A stretch of 45,000 nucleotides of DNA from Prorocentrum cordatum (taxonomy: Eukaryota > Sar > Dinophyceae > Prorocentrales > Prorocentraceae). Positions within the stretch are counted from its first letter, which is position 1, and each line of letters starts with the position of its first letter. Both the position numbers and the translations under genes were made by a program. The DNA is taken from positions 1 through 45,000 of the forward strand of contig CAUYUJ010005012.1 of NCBI GenBank assembly GCA_963575745.1. Reading direction: 5' to 3'. This document shows, in pieces, positions 9,839 to 17,935 of this stretch. The notes under the pieces are model-generated. The model did no database searches, was not told the DNA's origin, and worked only from the letters and a program-made list of their open reading frames with translations.

Positions 9839-10203
9839 CGCAGCCCCAGCCGCAGCCCAGCCGGAGCCGAAGCCCCCACGGAGGAAAGAGCCGGAGCCCC
9901 AACCGCCTCCATGGCGTGATGGCCCCGGGGAGGGTGTGCACTCCCGCCCCCAAGCATTCTAGACGGCCCAGGGGATGGCCGACCCGAGCACAGCCAAGAG
10001 AACCCAGCGACAGCGACAAACGACCATGCCCCTCCCGAAGCTCCAGAGGGGGCACCCCGAAAGGGGTTTGGGTTAGCCTCATCCATTGCCCCCACCCCCA
10101 AACACGAGTTAAGAAGCACAAGAAGGAGGACACACAAGGATAGAGGTGGGGAGGATGAGTTTGCCGACGAGCGGCCACGAGGAGGCCTGCGCACCTGCTC
10201 GTC

Positions 10204-10218
10204 CCATTTTGGCTCAAG
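10204..10218 (+). other. Spliced-leader relic in the methyltransferase 5' UTR
   Basis: CCATTTTGGCTCAAG is identical to the last 15 bases of the dinoflagellate spliced leader. The bases before it (TCGTC) can be aligned to CCGTAG with one gap, so it is either a decayed full leader or one cut after the internal GTAG, the acceptor position used in repeated trans-splicing. It ends 25 nt before the ATG at 10244. This is the position expected if a mature trans-spliced mRNA was reverse transcribed into the genome. Confidence 0.88.
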
Positions 10219-10243
10219 GCTCGAGCGCCGCGCCATCTCGCAC

Positions 10244-11173
10244 ATGGGCATGAGGCGCGCGCTGGGCTTCGCCCTTGCGCTGAGCGTCGCCCTGTTGTCT
10301 TATGGGCTTATCCTGTCCGCCGAGTCCAGCTCACCTTTGCGTCTCGGCGCAGGCTCCGCGGCACCCACTACAGCTGCCGCCTTCGCCGGCTCGCTTGTCG
10401 GGCCAGCGGCGAGGTCACCGCTGCCCGAGTCGGCTGCCGTTTGCCCCAACGGGAGCGACAGGAGGAAACTATTGAAAAAAGTTTCATTGCTGAGAGATCG
10501 TCTTCAGTGGCCTTCAGTTTTCACTTGTCTGAACCTGACCCGCGGGGCTGAGATTGGGGTGTGGAAGGGCGAGTTTGCCCAGAATGTGCTTACGCAAATG
10601 CCAGGCCTCCAAGAGTACTTTCTCGTCGATCCATGGCGGAAGTTGGATGATTGGAACAAGCCGTTCAACAAGGAGAACGACGAATTTGAGAATATATTCA
10701 ACACAGCAATGTCAAGGACCCTCAGTACCGAGCAGGGTCGGGACAAAGTGCATGTTCTCCGCGGGACCAGTGCAGAGATGCACAGCAAGTTGGCGGATTG
10801 TAGCTTAGATTTCGTGTACATCGACGGGGATCACACTCTCAAAGGGTGCCTGATGGACTTGATGTTTTGGTACGACAAGGTAGCAGATGGCGGCTTGATT
10901 TGCGGAGATGACTTTGAAGACCGCGGGGACAAAGCGTACGCAGCTACCCATGTGAAGTCCGTGGTGCTCGCAATGGCAAACCTGATCGGTGCGAAGGTTC
11001 GAGACGTGGGGGCCCGCCAGTTTGGCTTCATCAAGCCTGCTGGGCCGACGCCAGAACAACTCGCAGCGAAAGTGCTGAACACACTCCGTTCGAGCAAAAA
11101 GATCCCTGCTCTGACCGATGCGGATATTGATGCCGCCGAATCCGCAATGAGAGAGCTCAAGCTCATTTACTGA
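10244..11173 (+). CDS. Class I SAM-dependent methyltransferase (Methyltransf_24-like), membrane-anchored or secreted
   Basis: The gene is a single-exon ORF of 309 codons. Residues 6-25 are hydrophobic after MGMRR and resemble a signal peptide or signal anchor, so the product probably enters the ER/Golgi route. Residues 28-65 are a low-complexity Ala/Ser/Pro linker. The Rossmann-type methyltransferase domain runs from about 95 to 265. AEIGVWKGEFA (102-112) is the SAM-binding glycine-type loop, YFLVDPW (125-131) ends the second strand with its acidic residue, and DFVYIDGDHT (189-198) and GGLICGDDF (216-224) are the blocks typical of this family. The substrate cannot be read from sequence. Lack of introns and the leader relic upstream mark it as an mRNA-derived retrocopy. 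The frame is intact, so it may be expressed. No poly(A) remnant is seen after the stop; an AT microsatellite starts 130 bases on. Confidence 0.9.
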   Translation: MGMRRALGFALALSVALLSYGLILSAESSSPLRLGAGSAAPTTAAAFAGSLVGPAARSPLPESAAVCPNGSDRRKLLKKVSLLRDRLQWPSVFTCLNLTRGAEIGVWKGEFAQNVLTQMPGLQEYFLVDPWRKLDDWNKPFNKENDEFENIFNTAMSRTLSTEQGRDKVHVLRGTSAEMHSKLADCSLDFVYIDGDHTLKGCLMDLMFWYDKVADGGLICGDDFEDRGDKAYAATHVKSVVLAMANLIGAKVRDVGARQFGFIKPAGPTPEQLAAKVLNTLRSSKKIPALTDADIDAAESAMRELKLIY

Positions 11174-11301
11174 GCTCTGTTCCAAGCCAGGGTGTCCATC
11201 GGCGGCGCCAGCGCAGAGTGGATTCCTCTTCCTCCTGTCCGCGTTGCGCCGTGGCCTGGCGCGCGCCCGCCGCCCTGGCAACGCGAAGGCGGCCGGAGAG
11301 A

Positions 11302-11302
11302 G

Positions 11303-11366
<64 letters not shown>
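11302..11366. repeat. (AT)n microsatellite
   Basis: GAGAGAGA leads into about 30 AT units with one ATACAT interruption at 11334-11337. It can form a cruciform. Confidence 0.95.
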
Positions 11367-11370
<4 letters not shown>

Positions 11371-11509
11371 GGGGGCGAGGCCGGGGGCCCCAGGATAGGT
11401 GCCCCGACCCCCCATGGGGGGGCCGGGGCTCATTTTCCCAGTGTTTTTACAGGGCTTCCGCGTCATGGGCCTCGGAGGCCGCCGCCTCCGACCTCCCATG
11501 GGAGGACGG

Positions 11510-12125
11510 GGCGGCCAGGGAGGTCCAAAATAGTCCAGGAGGGCCTCCAGAGGCCCCCAAGACGGCGCAAGCGGGCCCCGAGTCGCCGAAAGACCGCTCC
11601 AGGACGCCCAAGATAGGCCCAAGACGGCCCGAGAGGCCCCCCAAGGCACTCCACGACGCGTCAAGACGCCTCTCCAGAGCGCTTCCAGAGGCCGAAATCG
11701 TCAATTGTACGAAGGTCTTCGAACCATTTTGGCCTTCCAGCCTTTTCGGCTTTCCGACGTTCCAAGACGGCTCAATAGGCTCCCAAGAGCGCCCCAAGAC
11801 GGCCCAAGAGGGCTCCAAGACGGCCCCAGAGTCGCCTAAGACAGCCCAACAGAGCCCCAAGACGGCCCCAAGATGCGCCCAAGAGGGGGACCACGACTCC
11901 AAAATTCGACCCTCCCGCTTGAAAAGTGCCCCAGGAGGCCCCAAGGAGCCCCCAAGAGGCCCCAGGAGGCCCCCAAGAGGCACCCAGGAGGCCCAAACGA
12001 GGCCTAAAGAGGCCACAAGACAGCCCCGAGGAGGCCCCACAACGGTCCCAAAACGGCTACCGAGAAGCTGCGAAACTGCCTTCACGACGTCCCCGACAGG
12101 CCAACCACGAGATCCAAACCAACAC
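11510..12125 (+). repeat. CCAAGAGGCCCC-type repeat array, left flank of the second LINE
   Basis: Irregular units of GGCCCCCAAGAGGC and CCAAGACGGCCC cover about 600 bases. Open frames in it (Gly/Leu/Trp-rich on -, Pro/Lys/Thr-rich on +) are repeat artefacts. The same family resumes at 17640, beyond the LINE. Confidence 0.85.
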
Positions 12126-12191
12126 CCATGAGGCCTCTGACCCACCACCCAGGGCACGGTGGCGGGAGCAGTGACAGCACTTGTGCACAGC

Positions 12192-15100
12192 ATGTTCCGT
12201 TGGGAGCCTTCCGGAACACGCTGCAGGAGGAGGAGGGGGAAGATCAGGAGGAGAGAGAGTTGGAGTGGGAGGAGGAGGATGGGGACGAGGAGGAGGAAGA
12301 AGCCTCGACGGCTCAGGAGATTCGCCGTCCTCCAGAGGGGGGGGTCGCAAGTCCCCCCTGTCAGCCTCACCAGAGCACACAGCGATGGAAGCATGTTTCT
12401 GTTCTTGCTGCTGATATGCTGTGTACTCTTGACTGACAATCCTGACAGCGAGGCGAGCGCTGGAGGACGGCCCAATCCTCCTGGACCACACAGAGAGTAC
12501 CTAAAGGCGAACTCTACGTGGGAGCAAGGGCGTATGGGAGGCAAAAGGGCCCACAGGCATGCGGTTCGGCAGGTATATGTTCTTGGAGAATGCTGGTGCA
12601 GAGGAAGACACTACACGCGCTCCACGATTGCTGCTTTGACCTCTTTGCCTCTGGCAACGCCTACCGAGTCGTCCACCAAGGCCCCGACACGACGGCCGAC
12701 TACGAGCCAGAGGCCGACCTCAACACGCAGAGCGAAGAACAAGCAGATCCTCAAGTTGTGGAGTTACAACGTCGAGTCAGTAGTTGCGATTGATCGTATA
12801 GGTGAACTTTTACGAATGGCCAGAGCCCACGAAGTGGCAGTCTTTTGTATGCAGAGCACGCTGAGTACCATTGAGAGACCGTGGACGAGCGAAGGATTCC
12901 GCATTTTGCCATCTCCTCGCACAGGACCACGGCCGAAGGACGGATGTATCATAGCAATCAACCTCAAATTCTTCACACTCGCGGAGATCCGATGCGTTCA
13001 TATCTGGATGCCAGGACGCCTCATGGGGGTGAGACTGAGAAGACCTGGACACCAGGAGCGGGACATCTACGTGCTGAATGGTTATTCATATACTGACCAC
13101 CCCCCACACCAGGTAGCAGCTGATCAGCAGGCCGACGAAGTTCGAGCAGCACATCTACGAGGCCAAGACCAGTTTTGGCATTTATGCAGTACGGCTATCC
13201 AGAAAGTCCCAGGAAGATGCTCACTTATTTGGTGTATTGACGCGAACGGGTCGATGGCGCCATCATTACCTCACGTGGGCCATGCGGGTGCTCGTCGACA
13301 GACACAATATACGACGAACAACGGCGGCAAGCTGCTCACCATCCTGCAGGACACTGGAATGCAGGCAGCCAACACCTTTGGCCCAGTGAGGAGACAGAAT
13401 GGGACGTGGCTACACACCGACGGCAAATCTTGGCGCACCATAGATTTCATTTGTACGAGGCTGCAAGGAAGCTACGGCCACCATGCCCATCCACTCCGTC
13501 AACTTCCAGTTAGTATGGGAGGTTTCCGTGACCATAGACCCCTTCAATTAGTTTTTCATGCAGGACCTCGGGTACGCCAGAGGCGACGGGAGACTCACCT
13601 CCGATGGGATCGAGAGCAGCTCCGTCAGGATCTTAGATTGCTTCGTGACTTTCAGCCCGACGAACACGATGAATTGCCCGACCGTATTCGCCAACTTAGA
13701 GACGGAGTCAAAGCAGAACTCCACCGAGTAGGAATTTCAGGCCAGTGGCAGGACGAGTGTGGACCGCAGAAGAAGTATCCTACGCCATCAACCTACTATG
13801 ACCAAGTAGAAAGTGTGCTGGTAGACGTGGCGCTCCCGTTATATAAAGAATCCGCCAGGAGACGTTGTGCATACAAGTACTCAGACCTGACCCTCACCCT
13901 TATTGAAAGGAAGCAGCAGGTGCAGAGAATGCTGGCGAGTACCACCTTCGGAGCCAACAGGAGTCTACACCAGACATTGCTCAAGAAATACCACACCCTG
14001 CATCAGGAATCACGAAAAGCAGTCCGATCCGAGAAACGACAGCGAGCAGCGGAACTTGTTCAAGAAGCGGAGAGAGCTCAAGAGCACGGAGACCTCAGGA
14101 GGAGCGCATCCATCATCAAGAGAGTAGCCCCGAAGCCTCAGCCCCCGATCGTCACTGTAAGAGACCCCGAGACCCAGGAGCTCGCCTTCGACTCCCTTGA
14201 GGACCTCGAGATAAGGACCAAGGCTCTCAAGGACATCTTCGAGGCCGAGGAGCTCCCCATGGACCCTGAGGGCGCCCACCAGGAGATCCCAGAGGCCAAC
14301 TACGATCTCATAGGGGACTACGGGCTAGATACCATAGAGAGCGTCATCATGAAACTCCCGAACATGAAAAGCGGGCCAGTACTCAAGTGGTGCGACCCTG
14401 ATACCTATGAGGACCCAGAACAAAGACTCCCTTCAGAAGGAGCAGTAGCTGAACTTTGGAAGTTAGCCCTCCCGATAATCCAGGAGCCGGTACTAGGAGT
14501 GTTCCGAGCCAGCCAAGCATTCCAACATGTGCCACAGAGAGTCAAGAACGGGGAAACGGTGTCGCTTAGGAAACCTAAGGGAGATGGAACCAACGCCAGG
14601 GACCACTACAGAACGATCAACCTGATTGGGCATCTTGGGAAGGGCTTCGTCAACGCCACCTGCATGGGACCCCTCAGGAAGCTCGCGGGGAAAATGTCGG
14701 ATACCCAGTTTGGAGCTCTTCCAGGTCGGTCTACCAGGGACGCGATCGCCATAGTGGACGAAATCATAAGACGTTTTCGATCTAGTGCTAAGAGAAGTAA
14801 GAAGGAAGCTCATTTCATGGCAGCCGTGCTAGTGGATCTTGAGAAGGCGTTTGACCTCCTCCCGAGACACCAGATCTGGGAGGCCCTTCAGCAGCTGGCG
14901 CTGGACTCTGGAGTTCGTCTCACGATCGAGGGAGTTCACAGTGGCACCTGCTATGTCGTGCGCGACCCTGCCACCAACCGCCCAGCACGCAAGCTGCTAA
15001 TTAGCAAAGGCGTCCGCCAGGGCAGTGTCGAGGGGCCTGCCCTTTTTATTGCGCTGTATGACGCGGTCACTGCAGGCATTGCCCAGGATGTGGAGGCCGA

Positions 15101-17330
15101 GGAGTTCGTAGGTGTTCAGGTGGCCTCTGATCCCCAGTTCCAGAGATATCGGAGTTTCGACCCCCTCGATTCCTCGATCGACATTACCGACGTATCGCAG
15201 GTAAAGTTCGTCGATGACTTAATCGGTTTCGTCATCACCCTCGATTACAAGAAGATCTCGGATTTCCTGGGTTTCATACAGTATGCTATCACGGATAAAG
15301 GCATGAGGATGAACATTCCCAAGACGGAACTGATCGTGTCGGTCACGGGTTCAGGGTGCAGGAAATGTCGGAAACAGGTGGTCCAGCAAACAACAGGCAT
15401 CAAACTGCATGACCAAGACAACAACGTGTTCATCCCTAAAACAGCGGCCTCAGTCAAGTACCTAGGGGTCAAGATACGTGAGGACGGGACTTGGACGGAG
15501 GAGATCAACTCGCGGCTCAAAGGAGCCAATGTTGTGCATGGCAGATTGTCGGTCAAAGTTTTCAAGAGTGTCCTCAGCCCTCAAGTTCGTATTCGTCTTT
15601 GGCAGTCCCTAGTCAAGAGCATTGCATTGTATGCGTTAGAGGTGGCGATCTTAACGAAGACGAACATGAGACGGCTGGAACAGTGGCAGAATCGCAAGCT
15701 TCGACATCTGCTGCGTTCTCCCGCGCACCTGACGCGGATTCCCAATGAGGCGATTCGTCGGAAGGCAAAGGTCTTTACGATCGAGTCGACGCTGCTTTAC
15801 CGCCGGCTACGCTGGTGGCAAAAAGTTGTTCTTCCTGGTCTGGCTCCCGATAAACCTGAGTATGATCCGAGTCGGGCAGTGTGCAGTGTTATCTTTGGTC
15901 GGCTGTCATTCGAGAACCCTCGACGATGCGATCGAAGTGGTAGATTAGATATGTTCGTGCGGGACCTTCGAGCAGTCCATGGAAAGGTGACCCAAGAGTG
16001 CCGACTCCAGGCCCCGCATGGGGCCCCAGACTTGAGCAGGAATTGGATCCAATGGTTTGCGGAAATACCCATTGCTGATTTGAAGAGGGTTTTGAGCTAC
16101 TCATCGGTATTTGATGGACGACAGGAGGGAGGAGGAGATGAACCCGTTCCCGAGGCCGAATGTCCAGAATGCGGTAGAAGTTTTCGAGGCCCCAAAGGTT
16201 TGGACGGACACAGGTTTGCAGTTCGCGGAATTGTAGCCAACAGAGTAGGCATTCCCGAAGATCTGCTGCAGCGGAAAGAATGCCCCCACTGTCACCGAGT
16301 CTTCGCACGCAAAGACGGTCTTCTTAAACATCTTCAATGGAAACGTTGCACTAAACTCGTTCCTGCAGCTGCGGTGGCTCAGTCAGGGCAGAACATCGAG
16401 AGTGACTTCCAAGAGGCCGCCCCTCCAGTGCCACCGCCACCTCCCAGAGACCATGTTCGCTCCGCTGGACGAGGCAGTACGCAGGAAGCGCCCCGCCGAG
16501 GACGGCAAGGCCAAGGCCGAGGACGAGGAAGGGGACATCCAGGCGGCGAAGCTCGGGAAAGCTCTCGCTCGGCTGGTCCTTCAACACGAAGATACGCTGT
16601 GCAGCTCCTCGAGGGACGACAACTTCGCGATGGCGATGAAGTCCGAGCTGCAGCTGAACCAGGCCCTCCTGAACGGGGCGGACATCTACAACGAGACGGG
16701 CAAGAAGGAGCGGAAGGACAAGGGCGACGACTACAAGGGCCACCCGTTGGGCAAGAAGCCCAATGCGTTCATGAAAATGGTTCTCTTTCGGCTGGCAGAG
16801 GCGATGACGGCCAACAAAGACAAGATCCTCGAAGCCGTGGCTCAGGGTCCAGAGCCACAGGACACGCAGACGGCTATCAAGCTGCTTCTCGATCAAGGAG
16901 CCGTGGCCAACGAGAAGGAGTTCAAGATGAAGGCCACACGGTGCTTCTTCGTCAAGACCGAAGACGGGGCAGGGCACGAGCTCACCAAGTGGATCTTCGC
17001 GCTGAACCATCCCAACCACATGGCCCTGAGGATGGCCTTCAATTTGATCCGCAACAACGGGTGCCTGGTGGCGATAGGGATCTCGCTGGAGGACGACACG
17101 GGATCGCGCTCCAAGGCAGCCAAGGAGGTTCAGAGGATTGCGTTCGGGAAGGGTGCAGGATCGAGCCGAGCAAAGAAAGTGAGGCAGTGAGTGCTAGAGT
17201 AGATGAGACTATCGTGATTAATGACTCGAGTGAGGAAGGAGATAGGGTTGAGCCGGCCAGTAGAGTGAGGGTCGGGAGCAGGTGTAGCATGCAGCAGCTC
17301 TCGATTAAGAACTTTTTTAGCTCACAATAG
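12192..17330 (+). CDS. LINE polyprotein: endonuclease, reverse transcriptase, zinc fingers, C-terminal SIM-like and PIP-box motifs
   Basis: The frame is open from 12159; 12192 is its first ATG, but the natural start is uncertain because the first 190 residues are poorly structured. Residue numbers here count from 12159. Endonuclease: WSYNVES (201-207), CIDANGSM, TIDFICT, RDHRPL (about 457). The motif that usually holds Glu (LQET) reads MQSTLS, so the catalytic Glu is absent while the other key residues are kept. RT: VSLRKPKGDG (about 802), LVDLEKAFDLL (motif A, about 892), KGVRQGSVEGPALF (motif B), VKFVDDLIGFV (motif C, about 1015, FVDD intact). Zinc fingers: CPECGRSFRGPKGLDGH (about 1332) and CPHCHRVFARKDGLLKH (about 1372). 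Residues about 1430-1675 are Arg/Gly/Gln-rich and overlap another coding frame. The end carries TIVINDSSEEGD (1684-1695) and QLSIKNFF (1713-1720). Confidence 0.9.
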   Translation: MFRWEPSGTRCRRRRGKIRRRESWSGRRRMGTRRRKKPRRLRRFAVLQRGGSQVPPVSLTRAHSDGSMFLFLLLICCVLLTDNPDSEASAGGRPNPPGPHREYLKANSTWEQGRMGGKRAHRHAVRQVYVLGECWCRGRHYTRSTIAALTSLPLATPTESSTKAPTRRPTTSQRPTSTRRAKNKQILKLWSYNVESVVAIDRIGELLRMARAHEVAVFCMQSTLSTIERPWTSEGFRILPSPRTGPRPKDGCIIAINLKFFTLAEIRCVHIWMPGRLMGVRLRRPGHQERDIYVLNGYSYTDHPPHQVAADQQADEVRAAHLRGQDQFWHLCSTAIQKVPGRCSLIWCIDANGSMAPSLPHVGHAGARRQTQYTTNNGGKLLTILQDTGMQAANTFGPVRRQNGTWLHTDGKSWRTIDFICTRLQGSYGHHAHPLRQLPVSMGGFRDHRPLQLVFHAGPRVRQRRRETHLRWDREQLRQDLRLLRDFQPDEHDELPDRIRQLRDGVKAELHRVGISGQWQDECGPQKKYPTPSTYYDQVESVLVDVALPLYKESARRRCAYKYSDLTLTLIERKQQVQRMLASTTFGANRSLHQTLLKKYHTLHQESRKAVRSEKRQRAAELVQEAERAQEHGDLRRSASIIKRVAPKPQPPIVTVRDPETQELAFDSLEDLEIRTKALKDIFEAEELPMDPEGAHQEIPEANYDLIGDYGLDTIESVIMKLPNMKSGPVLKWCDPDTYEDPEQRLPSEGAVAELWKLALPIIQEPVLGVFRASQAFQHVPQRVKNGETVSLRKPKGDGTNARDHYRTINLIGHLGKGFVNATCMGPLRKLAGKMSDTQFGALPGRSTRDAIAIVDEIIRRFRSSAKRSKKEAHFMAAVLVDLEKAFDLLPRHQIWEALQQLALDSGVRLTIEGVHSGTCYVVRDPATNRPARKLLISKGVRQGSVEGPALFIALYDAVTAGIAQDVEAEEFVGVQVASDPQFQRYRSFDPLDSSIDITDVSQVKFVDDLIGFVITLDYKKISDFLGFIQYAITDKGMRMNIPKTELIVSVTGSGCRKCRKQVVQQTTGIKLHDQDNNVFIPKTAASVKYLGVKIREDGTWTEEINSRLKGANVVHGRLSVKVFKSVLSPQVRIRLWQSLVKSIALYALEVAILTKTNMRRLEQWQNRKLRHLLRSPAHLTRIPNEAIRRKAKVFTIESTLLYRRLRWWQKVVLPGLAPDKPEYDPSRAVCSVIFGRLSFENPRRCDRSGRLDMFVRDLRAVHGKVTQECRLQAPHGAPDLSRNWIQWFAEIPIADLKRVLSYSSVFDGRQEGGGDEPVPEAECPECGRSFRGPKGLDGHRFAVRGIVANRVGIPEDLLQRKECPHCHRVFARKDGLLKHLQWKRCTKLVPAAAVAQSGQNIESDFQEAAPPVPPPPPRDHVRSAGRGSTQEAPRRGRQGQGRGRGRGHPGGEARESSRSAGPSTRRYAVQLLEGRQLRDGDEVRAAAEPGPPERGGHLQRDGQEGAEGQGRRLQGPPVGQEAQCVHENGSLSAGRGDDGQQRQDPRSRGSGSRATGHADGYQAASRSRSRGQREGVQDEGHTVLLRQDRRRGRARAHQVDLRAEPSQPHGPEDGLQFDPQQRVPGGDRDLAGGRHGIALQGSQGGSEDCVREGCRIEPSKESEAVSARVDETIVINDSSEEGDRVEPASRVRVGSRCSMQQLSIKNFFSSQ
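16453..17190 (+). CDS. Overlapping ORF (about 245 residues) in another frame of the second LINE
   Basis: This frame (+1 relative to the RT frame) opens at about 16402. The first ATG in good context is 16453 (GACCATGT), giving MFAPLDEAVRRKRP. It looks like a real folded protein, with mixed hydrophobic and charged residues. Runs include KALARLVLQHEDTL, AFMKMVLFRLAEAM, TAIKLLLDQGAVANEKEF, ATRCFFVKTEDG, KWIFALNHPNHMALRMAFNLIRNNGCLVAIGISLE. By contrast the RT frame over the same bases is Arg/Gly/Gln-rich shadow-like sequence. It ends at TGA 17188-17190, after which only the RT frame stays open. It may be a third ORF of the element, a domain reached by frameshifting, or a domain displaced by two compensating indels. 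I do not recognise the family. Confidence 0.65.
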   Translation: MFAPLDEAVRRKRPAEDGKAKAEDEEGDIQAAKLGKALARLVLQHEDTLCSSSRDDNFAMAMKSELQLNQALLNGADIYNETGKKERKDKGDDYKGHPLGKKPNAFMKMVLFRLAEAMTANKDKILEAVAQGPEPQDTQTAIKLLLDQGAVANEKEFKMKATRCFFVKTEDGAGHELTKWIFALNHPNHMALRMAFNLIRNNGCLVAIGISLEDDTGSRSKAAKEVQRIAFGKGAGSSRAKKVRQ

Positions 17331-17366
17331 GTGTTGGACTTCGAGGTAGGCTCAGCCGTGGCCAAG

Positions 17367-17401
17367 CAGCCCCCTAGTGCCTAGAGGGGCGCTGGGGGCT
17401 G
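17367..17401 (+). other. Stem-loop in the LINE 3' region
   Basis: CAGCCCCC (17367-17374) pairs perfectly with GGGGGCTG (17394-17401). A second stem CCCTGC/GCAGGG follows at about 17418-17434. LINE RTs often recognise 3'-terminal stem-loops of their RNA, which makes these plausible recognition elements (inference). The sequence CTCGCAGTGCC just after the first stem recurs in the 3' region of the third LINE at about 42544. Confidence 0.6.
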
Positions 17402-17639
17402 CCCTCGCAGTGCCATCCCTGCAGAGGCAGGGGTGCGTGGGGGTAGGGTCTGGGGCGGGAGTGTGTTAATCGGCGCTCCTGACAGACGTCCCTGCCTACT
17501 GTACCCTTGCGGGCTCCGACTGAGACATCCGTTTTCAGTTGCGCCGAGTTTCGGTTGAAGTTTTTGAGCCCTTCGCAAAACTTCCAGAGCTCTAGGACAA
17601 GGGGAGTAGCGGTTCAAAAGAGGAGGAGGAAGAGGCCTC

Positions 17640-17935
17640 CCAGACAGCTCCAAGATAGCCGAAGAGGCTTCCAAGAGGGCCCTGGGCGGCCCACGAGGGC
17701 CCCAAGGCGGTGCCTGAGGCGCCCAAGACGTCCCGAGAGGGCCCCAAGACGGCCCCAAGAGAGGCCCAAGGAGGGAAACACGAACCGAGAATCCGAGCTT
17801 TCTACCCCGAGAGGTTCTCGGGAAGTCCCAAGAGGCCCCCAATCGGATCCAAGAGGCCCCCAAGAAGCTCCCAAGAGGGCCGACGAGGTTCCAAGAGATC
17901 TCCCAAGGTGGTCCCAAGAGGCACAACCCATTGTT
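17640..17935 (+). repeat. CCAAGAGGCCCC-type repeat array, right flank of the second LINE
   Basis: Units such as CCCAAGAGGCCCCC and CCAAGACGGCC run over about 300 bases. The family is the same as at 11510-12125. Confidence 0.85.

Larger units (their letters stand above)
4292..9900 (-). mobile_element. Non-LTR (LINE-type) retrotransposon with endonuclease, RT and RNase H, broken by A-rich tracts
   Basis: Read on the minus strand, the order is AP-type endonuclease (9838-8256), linker and RT N-terminus (7836-7287), RT core, C2H2 fingers, RNase H and three further zinc-binding modules (7117-4292). An APE-type endonuclease plus a C-terminal RNase H is the plan of the I/R1/LOA side of LINEs; a clade assignment needs a tree. 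Endonuclease and RT core share one frame, whereas the RT N-terminal piece is in another. The frame changes fall in the A-rich tracts at 8211-8255, 7838-8146 and 7118-7286. As sequenced the element cannot encode one continuous polyprotein. Its 5' end faces the spliced-leader relic at 10204. Terminal repeats and target-site duplications were not identified. Confidence 0.9.
12130..17480 (+). mobile_element. Non-LTR (LINE-type) retrotransposon with a fully open ORF
   Basis: The element contains an endonuclease-RT-zinc-finger ORF without a stop for 5.1 kb and a partly overlapping second coding frame near its 3' end. It has no RNase H, unlike the other two LINEs here. After the stop, the 3' region carries two stem-loops (17367-17401 and CCCTGC/GCAGGG near 17418-17434). 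CCAAGAGG-type repeats flank it on both sides, which suggests insertion into such an array. Exact ends and target-site duplications were not found by eye. The open frame makes it the best candidate for recent activity in the window. Confidence 0.88.

Noticed and set aside
11724-11733. CCATTTTGGC, a partial spliced-leader match
   Set aside because: Only 10 bases, within chance for this window, and followed by CTTCC rather than TCAAG.
12393-12440. MFLFLLLICCVLL, a signal-peptide-like stretch in the second LINE ORF
   Set aside because: It lies in the poorly structured N-terminal part of a cytoplasmic/nuclear retroelement protein; likely fortuitous.
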